This document shows positions 7,827 to 16,327 of a stretch of 64,000 nt of DNA, piece by piece. The stretch is from the NCBI GenBank assembly GCA_905203765.1, contig CAJKXC010000005.1:1-64000 (forward strand), read 5' to 3'. Numbering within the stretch: position 1 is the first letter of the stretch; the number at the start of each line of letters is the position of its first letter. The stretch is from an uncultured Bacteroides sp. Its GTDB lineage: Bacteria > Bacteroidota > Bacteroidia > Bacteroidales > Bacteroidaceae. Below the pieces are notes generated by a model. The model saw nothing but the letters and a program-made list of their open reading frames with translations, did not search any database and was not told the origin of the DNA. The position numbers and the translations under genes were made by a program.

Positions 7827-9254
7827 ATGAAACGTAATGTATTAATGATTGCATTGTTGTGCTGCGCCGTAGCACTGAATGCAAAGGTCAAATTGCCGGC
7901 TTTGGTTGGCGACAACATGGTGCTGCAACAGCAGGCGGATGTGAAAGTTTGGGGAAGCGCCGCCCCTTCGACAACGGTGCGTGTCACCCCTTCCTGGGAT
8001 GGAAAGTCTTATACCTGCCGTTCGGATAAGGACGGGCACTGGCTGCTTACGCTCCGAACCCCGTCGGGTGGCTATACCCCCTACGAGATTACGTTCGACG
8101 ACGGGGAGCAGACTACCCTGAAGAATATCCTTATCGGTGAAGTATGGCTTGCATCCGGGCAGAGCAATATGGAAATGCCGTTGAAAGGCTTCGGCGGTTG
8201 TTGTGTCCGAGGGGGAATAGACGAAGCCATTGCGGCTTCCGATGTGAAAGGCGTGCGTATGTTCAACGTACCTCTCCGCCAGAGTTACGAACCGCTGACC
8301 GAGTGCGACGGCTCCTGGATGACGACCGAACTCGTGACCGATGTCATGAACTTCAGCGCCACCGCCTGGTATTTCGCTTCTTCCCTCAGCCGTGCGCTGC
8401 ACCTGCCGGTGGGCATCGTCAACTGTGCGTATGGTGGTTCCAGCGTAGAGAGCTGGATCAGCCGTGAGATACTGGAAACCTATCCCGACATCTCACTGAA
8501 GCCCGAAGATATGGAGAAGATTCTGAGGTGGGAGCGTCCCCTGCTGATGTACAACGGTATGTTGCGCTCGGTAGAGAACTACACCATCAAAGGCATCATC
8601 TGGTATCAGGGCGAAACCAACGTAGGCCGCCACGAACACTACGCCCAACGCCTGGCAGACATGGTGAAGCTGTGGCGCAAGGAGTGGGGACTGGGCGACA
8701 TACCCTTCTACTTCGTCGAGATTGCCCCCTACGACTACGACAGCCCCGCGCAAGACGAGAAAGCCGCCTACCTGCGCGAAGCCCAGTTCAAGGCACAAAG
8801 CCTGATACCGAACAGTGCCATGATTTCCACCAACGACCTTGCCGAACCTTACGAAAGGTATAATGTGCATCCCGGAAACAAAGCCCCGGTAGGCCGTCGC
8901 CTCAGTTACCTGGCGTTGAACCTTACTTACGGCATGAAGCAGATAGCCTGTTTCAGTCCGCAATACAAGTCGGTGGAGATGGAAGGTAACCAGGCGTTTG
9001 TCTCCCTCGACCATATCGAAATGGGCATCTGCCGCAACTACGACATCCGTGGCTTCGAGATAGCCGGTGAAGACCGCGTGTTCCATCCGGCGGACAGCGT
9101 ATGGGTGCGCTGGCAGACGAACCACATCGTAGTCTCTTCGGAGAAAGTGCCCCATCCCGTTGCCGTGCGTTATTGCTTCCACGACTTCCAGATAGGTACG
9201 ATGATCGGCGGCAACGAACTCCCGCTGATTCCCTTCCGTTCGGACGATTGGTAA
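7827..9254 (+). CDS. Sialate O-acetylesterase-like SGNH carbohydrate esterase
   Basis: A 475-aa secreted esterase of the SASA family. A signal peptide (1-19, ending in LNA) leads into an N-terminal beta domain. Block I GQSNM (111-115) holds the nucleophile Ser, WYQGETN is near 258-264, and NVHPGNKAP near 347 holds the likely catalytic His. Members of this fold remove acetyl groups from glycans, including xyloglucan (CE20) and sialic acids. With a GH9 just upstream, deacetylation of a plant glucan is more likely than of sialic acid. It appears to form an operon with the GH9 gene. A repeat array begins 17 bp after the stop codon. Confidence 0.82.
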   Translation: MKRNVLMIALLCCAVALNAKVKLPALVGDNMVLQQQADVKVWGSAAPSTTVRVTPSWDGKSYTCRSDKDGHWLLTLRTPSGGYTPYEITFDDGEQTTLKNILIGEVWLASGQSNMEMPLKGFGGCCVRGGIDEAIAASDVKGVRMFNVPLRQSYEPLTECDGSWMTTELVTDVMNFSATAWYFASSLSRALHLPVGIVNCAYGGSSVESWISREILETYPDISLKPEDMEKILRWERPLLMYNGMLRSVENYTIKGIIWYQGETNVGRHEHYAQRLADMVKLWRKEWGLGDIPFYFVEIAPYDYDSPAQDEKAAYLREAQFKAQSLIPNSAMISTNDLAEPYERYNVHPGNKAPVGRRLSYLALNLTYGMKQIACFSPQYKSVEMEGNQAFVSLDHIEMGICRNYDIRGFEIAGEDRVFHPADSVWVRWQTNHIVVSSEKVPHPVAVRYCFHDFQIGTMIGGNELPLIPFRSDDW

Positions 9255-9271
9255 CGGTTTTGATATGACTT

Positions 9272-9381
9272 TGATAAAGCCCGGTGTCTGTCCTGACAGA
9301 CACTGGGCTTTGTTGTGACAGACACCAGTCCCTGTCACGACAGACACTGGCTTCTGTCGCGACAAACACCGGTCTCTGTCA
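9272..9381. repeat. Repeat array, family B, locus 1 (22-bp pitch)
   Basis: Units related to (T/C)GACAGACACTGG start at 9294, 9316, 9338 and 9360, with a decayed unit at 9272: exactly 22 bp apart. The idealised unit is a 20-bp palindrome (GACAGACAC, TG, GTGTCTGTC) plus 2 bp, so each can fold into a 9-bp hairpin in RNA. It follows the esterase stop codon. The same family recurs at 58958-59067. Confidence 0.9.
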
Positions 9382-9400
9382 AGGCGGTAAAAAGAAATGC

Positions 9401-9434
9401 CCCAAGAACGATAGGCTAACCTATCATCCTTGGG
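9401..9434 (-). terminator. Probable terminator of the minus-strand GH9 gene
   Basis: The arms CCCAAG..GATAGG and CCTATC..CTTGGG pair across a short CTAA loop, with small internal mismatches. Read on the minus strand the hairpin is followed by a T-rich run (TTTCTTTTT). It lies in the 3' region between convergent genes. Confidence 0.65.
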
Positions 9435-9465
9435 ACATCCCCTCTTTTGTGTATCTAATTCTAAC

Positions 9466-12009
9466 TTAATTCTTCAGCAAATCCTGTGCAGCCAGTACCA
9501 GGAACATATAGTGTGAGGAACCCCCACCCAATACGTATTCAGTCTGTTGCCACAAGAACGGGAAGGTCAGCAGTTCCGGGAAGTCCGGACGGATAAGTGC
9601 TGTACCGGAGATTACACCACCGGGGATGTATGACCAGTCTGCACGGTTCGCACCGTAAGCAACGGTAGCCGACTGTGCACCTACGCCTGAAGCAAATGAT
9701 GCCTGGTTGATACCCGGGTGACATCCCAGGATGAAGTTGAGGGCATTGAATACCGGCGCCTTCGGGAAGATGTCGGGATAAGTAGATGCCAGGTAGTAGT
9801 GCTGGTAACCGAAGTTCTGGATGTCCCAACCTGCTCCCCAAATGTGCGGACGGTAAGGAATGCCGTAAGGAGTCTCGTGTACCAATTCGTTCAATTCAGC
9901 CTTGTAGCCGATAAGCGCTTTGCGGAAGGCGGCACAGAAGTTCTTAGCCTTCTTGTCCTTCATCTGTGCAACTTTTCTTTCCAGACGGGCAGTGTACCAA
10001 CCCATACGGCCGATTTGCTTCATGATGACATCCTGGTTTGCATAAACGAAATCCAGATAAGGCTGTTCGCCGGTAGTCAGGTAAAGTTCTACGGCTGCAA
10101 ATATCTTGGCGCCCAATGCTCTGTTGCTTGCATCGGTAGTCTCGAATATCTGACGGGAAATGTTGAGGCAATGTACGCTCAATGTATCGTTGAAGTTCTT
10201 CAGAACGCGAGACATAGCTGCCAGTTGTCCGGCTGTATTCAGTTCGCTGCCCGGGTTGTTCTGAGTATAAATCCAGCGGTCGTCTTCGGTGCCCAGCTTG
10301 CCGTCGGTCATGGCGGAAGCATCGCCCAGAAGTACGTATTGGCGGAGGCTGTTACAGATGATACCTCTGTACAGACGTCCCAGTGCCAGGTAACCGTTTA
10401 CTACGGTGAGGGCACCGTTTTCTACTTGCTGCAACATATCGTTCTTTCCGTCGGGCTGATGGATTTCAGTGATACGCTTGATTTGGTCGATAGAAGTTAC
10501 GTCGATATCCGGATGGAAGGCTTCATAAGCCATAGTCAGGATATAGGCTTCTCCGGCTTGTGATTCTACGCGAAGGTCGAAGTCACCTGCATCGTGCCAG
10601 CCACCGATGTTCACGTTGGGAACAATGTCACCCGGTTTGTACTTGGAAGGAATGTTCTCTGCACTTTGGTTGTAACCGTCGAAGAGGTTGTCGGCAGGTG
10701 CCATCTGGGCATCGTCCATGTGGCAGTAATCATGCCATACGCGATATTTTTCGTTCACGCGCATGTGGCACATCTGTACCGGCAGGAAGTATTCGATAAC
10801 CGGTTGCCATACGCCGCGGTCGTAGATGGTTTCGTCGATGCGGAAGATAGGAGAGGTAGAGTCACCATACTTGATCTGGTAAAGACCCGGTTCCTTGATG
10901 TCTGTAAAGTCAACCTTCAGATAGTTGTATCTCAAGAACTTGCCCCAGCTTGACGGAGAAACGGTTTTCACTACATTCTCTTTGTCGGCGTCGATGCGGA
11001 TAACCTGTGCAGACAGTTGGCGGGTGTCGCGAACGTCCATTTCAATCACAGCTTCCTTATCCTGTGCGGGGTGATAACCGATTTGTGAAGTCTGGATAAC
11101 CGGCGTGTACATCCAATCGGATTGAATGTTCGGAGAGATGATCCATTTCACAGCACCTTTGGTGACTCCCGGTTTAATGTCGCTACGCAGTACGAACCAA
11201 CCGTTGTTGTGGTTCATACGGCCGTCGTACAACTTCAGGTCGCCGCTCAGTGATTCGATTGTCAGCTTGCTGTACGGATCGTCCGGACGGGAAGTGAACT
11301 TAGTACCTACTGCATAAGGTTTCGCGATGATATCATCTGCTACGATCGGGTTGTATCCCTTACCTTCTGCTACGAAGTGGTCGAACTGTGCCAACGGGCG
11401 TTCTGACTGATGGTAATGGCCTGCGTGCAGGTGGTTGGGCTCGGTAGTTATTACCGGAGAGTTGGGCTGTTGCGGATAGATGCCGCTTTGGCCGTCCATA
11501 ATCCAGGGCTTGCCAAACAGATAGCCGGGGAAGAATTCAAGATTGAAGCCTACCTTGCCCAGGAGTGCCTGCGGAACGGGGCGGTCCAGGTCTACCGTTA
11601 CTTCTATATTCTTACCTTTACTTTCTACTCTTACCGTATAAGTAAGGTTATAGTCGGGATAAATCATCGGGTTGAAACCGGTGAGGTGGCGTGAAGAGTC
11701 GGGATAGCACAGCGTAGCGGTGATGCTGTTTCCGTCGAGTTTACGATCCAATTGTTTCGGAACGGGTTGCCATTGTCCCGGAGTAGCTTCCATGCGGATG
11801 TCTCCGTTGGTTGCTATACGGTGTCCGTTCATAATCACACATACTCCCCCTTGGTGTCCTTCGGGGTAGATGTCGTCGAAAGCCATCACGTCTACTCCCT
11901 GATTCTTGAAGTAGCCGGAAGATGTCAGTTTAAAATCCTGTGCGTGCAGTGAGCCGCCGGAAAATAACAGGGCAAGAGCCGATGTCAATACTAAATGTTT
12001 TGTTCTCAT
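9466..12009 (-). CDS. GH9 glucanase, long form with N-terminal beta domains
   Basis: An 847-aa secreted enzyme. After a signal peptide (ends in LHA, ~23) come about 280 residues of beta-rich sequence with no family I recognise, then an Ig-like cellulase N-terminal domain (~300-395, beginning TSQIGYHP), then the GH9 barrel. GGWHDAGDFD near 466-476 carries the catalytic base; TEYVLGGG near 820 carries the probable acid Glu. The His motif seen in the shorter GH9 at 6051 is replaced by GCHPGINQAS. It is a paralogue of the gene at 33233 along its full length (shared WHDYCH-like, GGWHDAGD and YIPGGV segments). It is transcribed alone, opposite to the esterase. Confidence 0.88.
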   Translation of the reverse strand: MRTKHLVLTSALALLFSGGSLHAQDFKLTSSGYFKNQGVDVMAFDDIYPEGHQGGVCVIMNGHRIATNGDIRMEATPGQWQPVPKQLDRKLDGNSITATLCYPDSSRHLTGFNPMIYPDYNLTYTVRVESKGKNIEVTVDLDRPVPQALLGKVGFNLEFFPGYLFGKPWIMDGQSGIYPQQPNSPVITTEPNHLHAGHYHQSERPLAQFDHFVAEGKGYNPIVADDIIAKPYAVGTKFTSRPDDPYSKLTIESLSGDLKLYDGRMNHNNGWFVLRSDIKPGVTKGAVKWIISPNIQSDWMYTPVIQTSQIGYHPAQDKEAVIEMDVRDTRQLSAQVIRIDADKENVVKTVSPSSWGKFLRYNYLKVDFTDIKEPGLYQIKYGDSTSPIFRIDETIYDRGVWQPVIEYFLPVQMCHMRVNEKYRVWHDYCHMDDAQMAPADNLFDGYNQSAENIPSKYKPGDIVPNVNIGGWHDAGDFDLRVESQAGEAYILTMAYEAFHPDIDVTSIDQIKRITEIHQPDGKNDMLQQVENGALTVVNGYLALGRLYRGIICNSLRQYVLLGDASAMTDGKLGTEDDRWIYTQNNPGSELNTAGQLAAMSRVLKNFNDTLSVHCLNISRQIFETTDASNRALGAKIFAAVELYLTTGEQPYLDFVYANQDVIMKQIGRMGWYTARLERKVAQMKDKKAKNFCAAFRKALIGYKAELNELVHETPYGIPYRPHIWGAGWDIQNFGYQHYYLASTYPDIFPKAPVFNALNFILGCHPGINQASFASGVGAQSATVAYGANRADWSYIPGGVISGTALIRPDFPELLTFPFLWQQTEYVLGGGSSHYMFLVLAAQDLLKN

Positions 12010-12125
12010 AGTAATAAATAATTGTGTTACTAATTTTGCACTAATATACGGGTTAAAATGGAGACGGAAGGGGGGTGTTTGTCACCAAAAGAGTGGCTAA
12101 ATGTATAAAATGAAGGTGTTCTACC

Positions 12126-15100
12126 CTATTTTTTCTCCTTTTGGCTACGAATGAACTCGGAAGGACTCATTTTGAACTCTTCTTTGAAGTGCCTGGTGAA
12201 TATTTTGGGTGAATTATAGCCCAGTTTGTAGGCTATTTCCGCTATCTGCAACTGGCTTTCCGCCAGCAGTTGCTGCGCCCTTTTCATGCGGATTACCTTG
12301 ATGAACTCGAGCGAGGTCTTTCCGGTAATCTTTACCATCTTCTTGTAGAGGTAACCGCGCGATATGTTGAGTTGCGCGGCAAGCTCCTCTACGGAGAACT
12401 CGGCATTGTTGATGTTGTTCTCCACTATCTGGATGGCCTTCTCCACGAACTGCTGGTCCAGGGAAGTGATGGTGATGTGGCTGGGTTCTATCTTTATCTG
12501 CTGGTCAAAGAGTTCGTGCTTCTTGAGGCTGCTCTCTATGAACTTGCTGATGCGCAGTTTCAGCACTTCCATGTTGAAAGGCTTGGTGATGTAGTCGTCG
12601 GCGCCCATGTTGAGGCCTTCCAACTGGTATTCTTCACTGGCTTTGGCGGTGAGCAGGATGATGGGGATATGGGAGATGTTGATGTCGCTCTTGATGGCGG
12701 TGCACAGTTCCAGTCCGTTCATCTTGGGCATCATTACATCGCTGATGACGATATCCACATTCTCTGCCTTCAGCACTTCCAGGGCTTCCATGCCGTTCAT
12801 GGCTTTCAGCACGTTGTAGCTGGTGGAGAGGCAGGCGCTGAGGAAGTCGAGGAAGTCGTAGTTGTCGTCCACCAGCAGGATGGTATAGCTCAACTCGTTG
12901 CTGCTGTTACCCGGTTTCGGTGCCAGTTCGCTTTCTTCGGCGGGCTGCTCCTGCATCTGGGGTTGGGTGGTGGCGTGCATGGGCAGGCTGATGGTGAAGA
13001 TACTTCCGTGGGGCACGTTGGTGGAAACCTGGATGTTGCCCTTGTGCATCTTCACGTATTCGGCTACAAGGTACAGCCCGATGCCGCTTCCGCCCTGGCT
13101 GCTCTCCTGGTGCTCCGCCTGGTAGAAGCATTCGAATATCTTCTTCTGCTGGGCGGCGTCGATGCCGCAACCCGTGTCGCAGAACTGCATAACGAGGCTG
13201 CTGTCTATGATATTGATTTTAATCTCGATGCTCCCCTTGTTCTCGGTGAACTTGAAGGCATTGGAGAGGATGTTCATCACGATTTTACGCACCTTGTCGT
13301 AGTCGAAGTCCATCAGTATGTTGGGCTGCTGGGCGGTGATGCGGTAGTCTATCTCGCGGGTGCGGGCTATGTTCTCGAAGGCCTGGAACTGGTCGCGCAC
13401 CAGGCTCACGATGTCACCGTGTATATAATGTATGCTTTCTCCGCTGGCGTCCAGCTTGCGGAAGTCCAGCAACTGGTTGATGAGTTCCAGCAGATAACGG
13501 GCGTTGTTTTGCGCCGTATATAATAAGGTGTTCTTGTACTGCGGATATTTGTTGAGGAACTCTTCGAGCGGGTTGATGATGAGCGACAGGGGAGTCCTCA
13601 GTTCATGGCTCACGTTGGCAAAGAACTGCATCTTCATGTCCGTTATCTTCTGCTGCCGTTCGTTTTCCTGCTCGATGGCTTTCTGTTCGGCTGCCCGCTT
13701 GCGGCGGGTACGGTAGTAGGCGATGACTTTCCAGCCGAAGAATGCAATGATGAGGGAGTACAGCAGGTATGCCCACCAGGTTCTGTACCAGGGCGGCAGT
13801 ATGCGGATGGTGATGGTCTTGACGTTGGGCGACCACATATATTCCGAGTTGCAGGCTTTCACTTGCAGGTCGTACTTGCCCGGCGGCAGTATGGAGAAGT
13901 CTATCTGGTTGTTGGTGGTGTAGCTCCAGTCCGATTGCTGCCCCTTGATGCGGTAGGCATAGCGCACCTTACCCGGCTCTATGAAGTCGAGGGTGGAGAA
14001 GCGTAGCTGGAAGAAGGGAATCCGCTCTTCGAGGATGACCTCGGTGGCGCACTCCAGGGACTTGCCGTTCAGCATCTGCGACAGCGGGTAGTATTGGGGT
14101 TCCACGCCGGTCAGGTACACTTCGGCATTGTACGTGTTGTGCACTATCTCCTGCGGGATGATGGTGGTGTAGCCGGTAGGGGTACCTACGAATATATTGC
14201 CGTTCTTCAGTTTGTAGAGGGCGCGTTCGTTGATGTTGTTGGAAGTGATGCCGTCGTTCACGTCGTAGCTGGTGATGGAGAAGGGCTTCTGTGCCAGGTT
14301 GATGCGGGTCAGCCCGTTGCAGGTACCTATCCACATCTGCTTGTTGTTGTCCTCGTTGATGGCGGTTATCAGGTTGGCGGGCAGTCCGTTGCTACGGTCT
14401 ATGTAGCTGATGCTGTCCGTGTTGAGGTCCCAGTAAGCGAGGCCTTGGGTGCCGCCCATCCAGATGATGTTACGGCTGTCCTTGTAGAGGGTGTACAGGT
14501 TAAGCTGCTTCATCGGTTGCGTGCCGCCGGCGTTGGTTTCGACGAGTTTGCACTGGTGGGTACCGATGTCTATGGTCATCAGACCGAGGGTGGTGGCGGC
14601 GTACAGGGTGTCGTTGCCGTTGTATATCAACTGCTTGATGTTGGGGCGGTTGGGCTGGTCGAAGATGGTTTCGAAGGTGCGGCTCTTCGGGTCCAGCTTC
14701 TGGATGCAGCCGTCCAGTGTGCCTATCCAGATGTTGCCGTTCTTGTCCTCTTGTATGCCGTAAACGTCGTTCCCTTTCAGACCGCTGTTCTCGCTGGTAT
14801 ATTGCGTCACTTTCCCGTTGTCGTAGCATATCAGCCCGTTCTGGAAGCTGCCCAGCCATAGCCGGTTCTTGCTGTCTTTCTGCAGGGTGACGATGACGTT
14901 GGCAGGGGTCGGAATGCGTTCCGGTGTGGGGCTGTCCAACGCTTGGCGCAGGAGTCCGCCGCCGTCGGTGCCGTACCAGATGGCAAGGGAATCTTCGCAG
15001 AAGGAGAGGATGTCGCTGTATTGCCACAGTTTCTGGTTCAGGAATACCTGTGACTGGGGCACGTAGTAAGAAATGCCCTGCTTGAAGTTGCCTATCCACA

Positions 15101-16088
15101 CAATTCCTTCCTGGTCTATATGAATGGCATTGAGGTTGTTGCTGGCAATGGTATGCGGCTTCAGGGCATCGTGCGACAGGTTCGTCAGGTTGCCCGACTG
15201 CGGCTGGTAGATGAACGCCCCGAGGTGGCTGGTGATGAGCCAGATGTTTCCTTTGGTATCCTCGGCAATGTGGCGGATACGGTTGAATTGCTCGGTGTGG
15301 ATGGGCAGTTTTATTTCTTCCCACTCCGTCTGCATATTCTTCTTGTAGAGGAACAGACTGTTCTGGAAGGTATAAACCCAGATGCCGCCGTTGCGGTCGA
15401 TGTACACGCTGGGGATGTGCCTTTCCAGCAGCCGCTTGTATTGCGAGGGGATGGGTATCTCCTGCGTGAGCGACGAGTTGATGTCCGTATAGTACAGTTT
15501 TCCGCTGTTGTAGATGGAGTAGATGTGTTCGTCGGTCACAAACAGGCGGGTGATGGCGCGTTCTGTCAGCGGATAGATCTTCGTGAGGTTCTGTTCGTGG
15601 TCGTAGATGTGTACTTTGGTGTCGTCGTACGCCCATAGATATTTCTTCTTGCGGTCTGTCCCTATCCGGCGCACGGTGTCGCAGGTGATGTTGAACTGTT
15701 GCAAGGTTTCTTTGCTGTTCTGGTTGAACTTCCCCGTCTGGTAGTCGTAGATGGCATATCCCTGGTCGGTAGATACCCAGACGTTGCCCTGCCAGTCCTC
15801 GAATATATCGGAGATACCGTTGTCGGGCAGGTTGTCTATGTCCTGGTAATATTGCTGGAAGGTGTAAGAGTCGTAGCGGTTGAGCCCGGAAGCGGTTCCC
15901 ACCCACAGGAAACCGCGGCTGTCGCGGCACAGGCAGTTGATACTGTTGTTGGAGAGTCCTTCGCTGGTGGATAGTTGCCTGAACATGATGATGCTCTGCT
16001 CCGCAAGGGCGGCATAGGCTGCGTATGGAAATACAGCGCTTATCAGAAGCACTATACGGCATATCAGATTGGTTACAGAGGCTTTCAT
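12126..16088 (-). CDS. Hybrid two-component system sensor/regulator (HTCS) 1
   Basis: A 1320-aa single-chain two-component system. A signal peptide is followed by a periplasmic sensor of ligand-binding propeller repeats (many GxLWxGT-type motifs such as FLWVGTASGLNRYD), a Y_Y_Y domain, and one membrane helix (~775-795). The histidine kinase follows (FFANVSHELRTPLS, His near 828), then an ATPase (GCGID, GGSGIGLYL), a receiver (ILLVDDN, acceptor Asp in VISDVMMP near 1117), and an AraC-type DNA-binding domain. Such proteins sense an oligosaccharide and switch on the PUL. I chose the ATG at 16088 because a promoter element at 16114-16121 would place transcription start at or after the ATG at 16109. 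A close paralogue lies at 20391. Confidence 0.93.
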   Translation of the reverse strand: MKASVTNLICRIVLLISAVFPYAAYAALAEQSIIMFRQLSTSEGLSNNSINCLCRDSRGFLWVGTASGLNRYDSYTFQQYYQDIDNLPDNGISDIFEDWQGNVWVSTDQGYAIYDYQTGKFNQNSKETLQQFNITCDTVRRIGTDRKKKYLWAYDDTKVHIYDHEQNLTKIYPLTERAITRLFVTDEHIYSIYNSGKLYYTDINSSLTQEIPIPSQYKRLLERHIPSVYIDRNGGIWVYTFQNSLFLYKKNMQTEWEEIKLPIHTEQFNRIRHIAEDTKGNIWLITSHLGAFIYQPQSGNLTNLSHDALKPHTIASNNLNAIHIDQEGIVWIGNFKQGISYYVPQSQVFLNQKLWQYSDILSFCEDSLAIWYGTDGGGLLRQALDSPTPERIPTPANVIVTLQKDSKNRLWLGSFQNGLICYDNGKVTQYTSENSGLKGNDVYGIQEDKNGNIWIGTLDGCIQKLDPKSRTFETIFDQPNRPNIKQLIYNGNDTLYAATTLGLMTIDIGTHQCKLVETNAGGTQPMKQLNLYTLYKDSRNIIWMGGTQGLAYWDLNTDSISYIDRSNGLPANLITAINEDNNKQMWIGTCNGLTRINLAQKPFSITSYDVNDGITSNNINERALYKLKNGNIFVGTPTGYTTIIPQEIVHNTYNAEVYLTGVEPQYYPLSQMLNGKSLECATEVILEERIPFFQLRFSTLDFIEPGKVRYAYRIKGQQSDWSYTTNNQIDFSILPPGKYDLQVKACNSEYMWSPNVKTITIRILPPWYRTWWAYLLYSLIIAFFGWKVIAYYRTRRKRAAEQKAIEQENERQQKITDMKMQFFANVSHELRTPLSLIINPLEEFLNKYPQYKNTLLYTAQNNARYLLELINQLLDFRKLDASGESIHYIHGDIVSLVRDQFQAFENIARTREIDYRITAQQPNILMDFDYDKVRKIVMNILSNAFKFTENKGSIEIKINIIDSSLVMQFCDTGCGIDAAQQKKIFECFYQAEHQESSQGGSGIGLYLVAEYVKMHKGNIQVSTNVPHGSIFTISLPMHATTQPQMQEQPAEESELAPKPGNSSNELSYTILLVDDNYDFLDFLSACLSTSYNVLKAMNGMEALEVLKAENVDIVISDVMMPKMNGLELCTAIKSDINISHIPIILLTAKASEEYQLEGLNMGADDYITKPFNMEVLKLRISKFIESSLKKHELFDQQIKIEPSHITITSLDQQFVEKAIQIVENNINNAEFSVEELAAQLNISRGYLYKKMVKITGKTSLEFIKVIRMKRAQQLLAESQLQIAEIAYKLGYNSPKIFTRHFKEEFKMSPSEFIRSQKEKK

Positions 16089-16113
16089 GTCGGTATCTAT
16101 CTTAAACATGCTA

Positions 16114-16121
16114 CAAACCTA
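16114..16121 (-). promoter_or_regulatory. Bacteroides -7 promoter element for HTCS 1
   Basis: The minus strand reads TAGGTTTG, matching TAnnTTTG. Transcription would begin near 16107. This favours translation from 16088 over 16109. Confidence 0.5.
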
Positions 16122-16327
16122 CTTAAAATTTATAAGACATGAAAGCCTTCCGGCGGTTTCTATCTCTCCGATTACGTTCTTGTTTCGTTCCTATTTGCCG
16201 GCAATATACAAATGTTCCCTAATTTGTGAACAAATCCACCCTCTTAAAGTGATGTGATGTAAAGAATAAAAGCGAAGAAACCGTTAAATTTGCGATATTC
16301 CATTGTTGACTACTAAATATCTATATT

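Noticed and set aside
12270..13523. Long plus-strand open frame opposite HTCS 1
   Set aside because: It lies inside conserved kinase, receiver and DNA-binding coding sequence, which is clearly the true frame.
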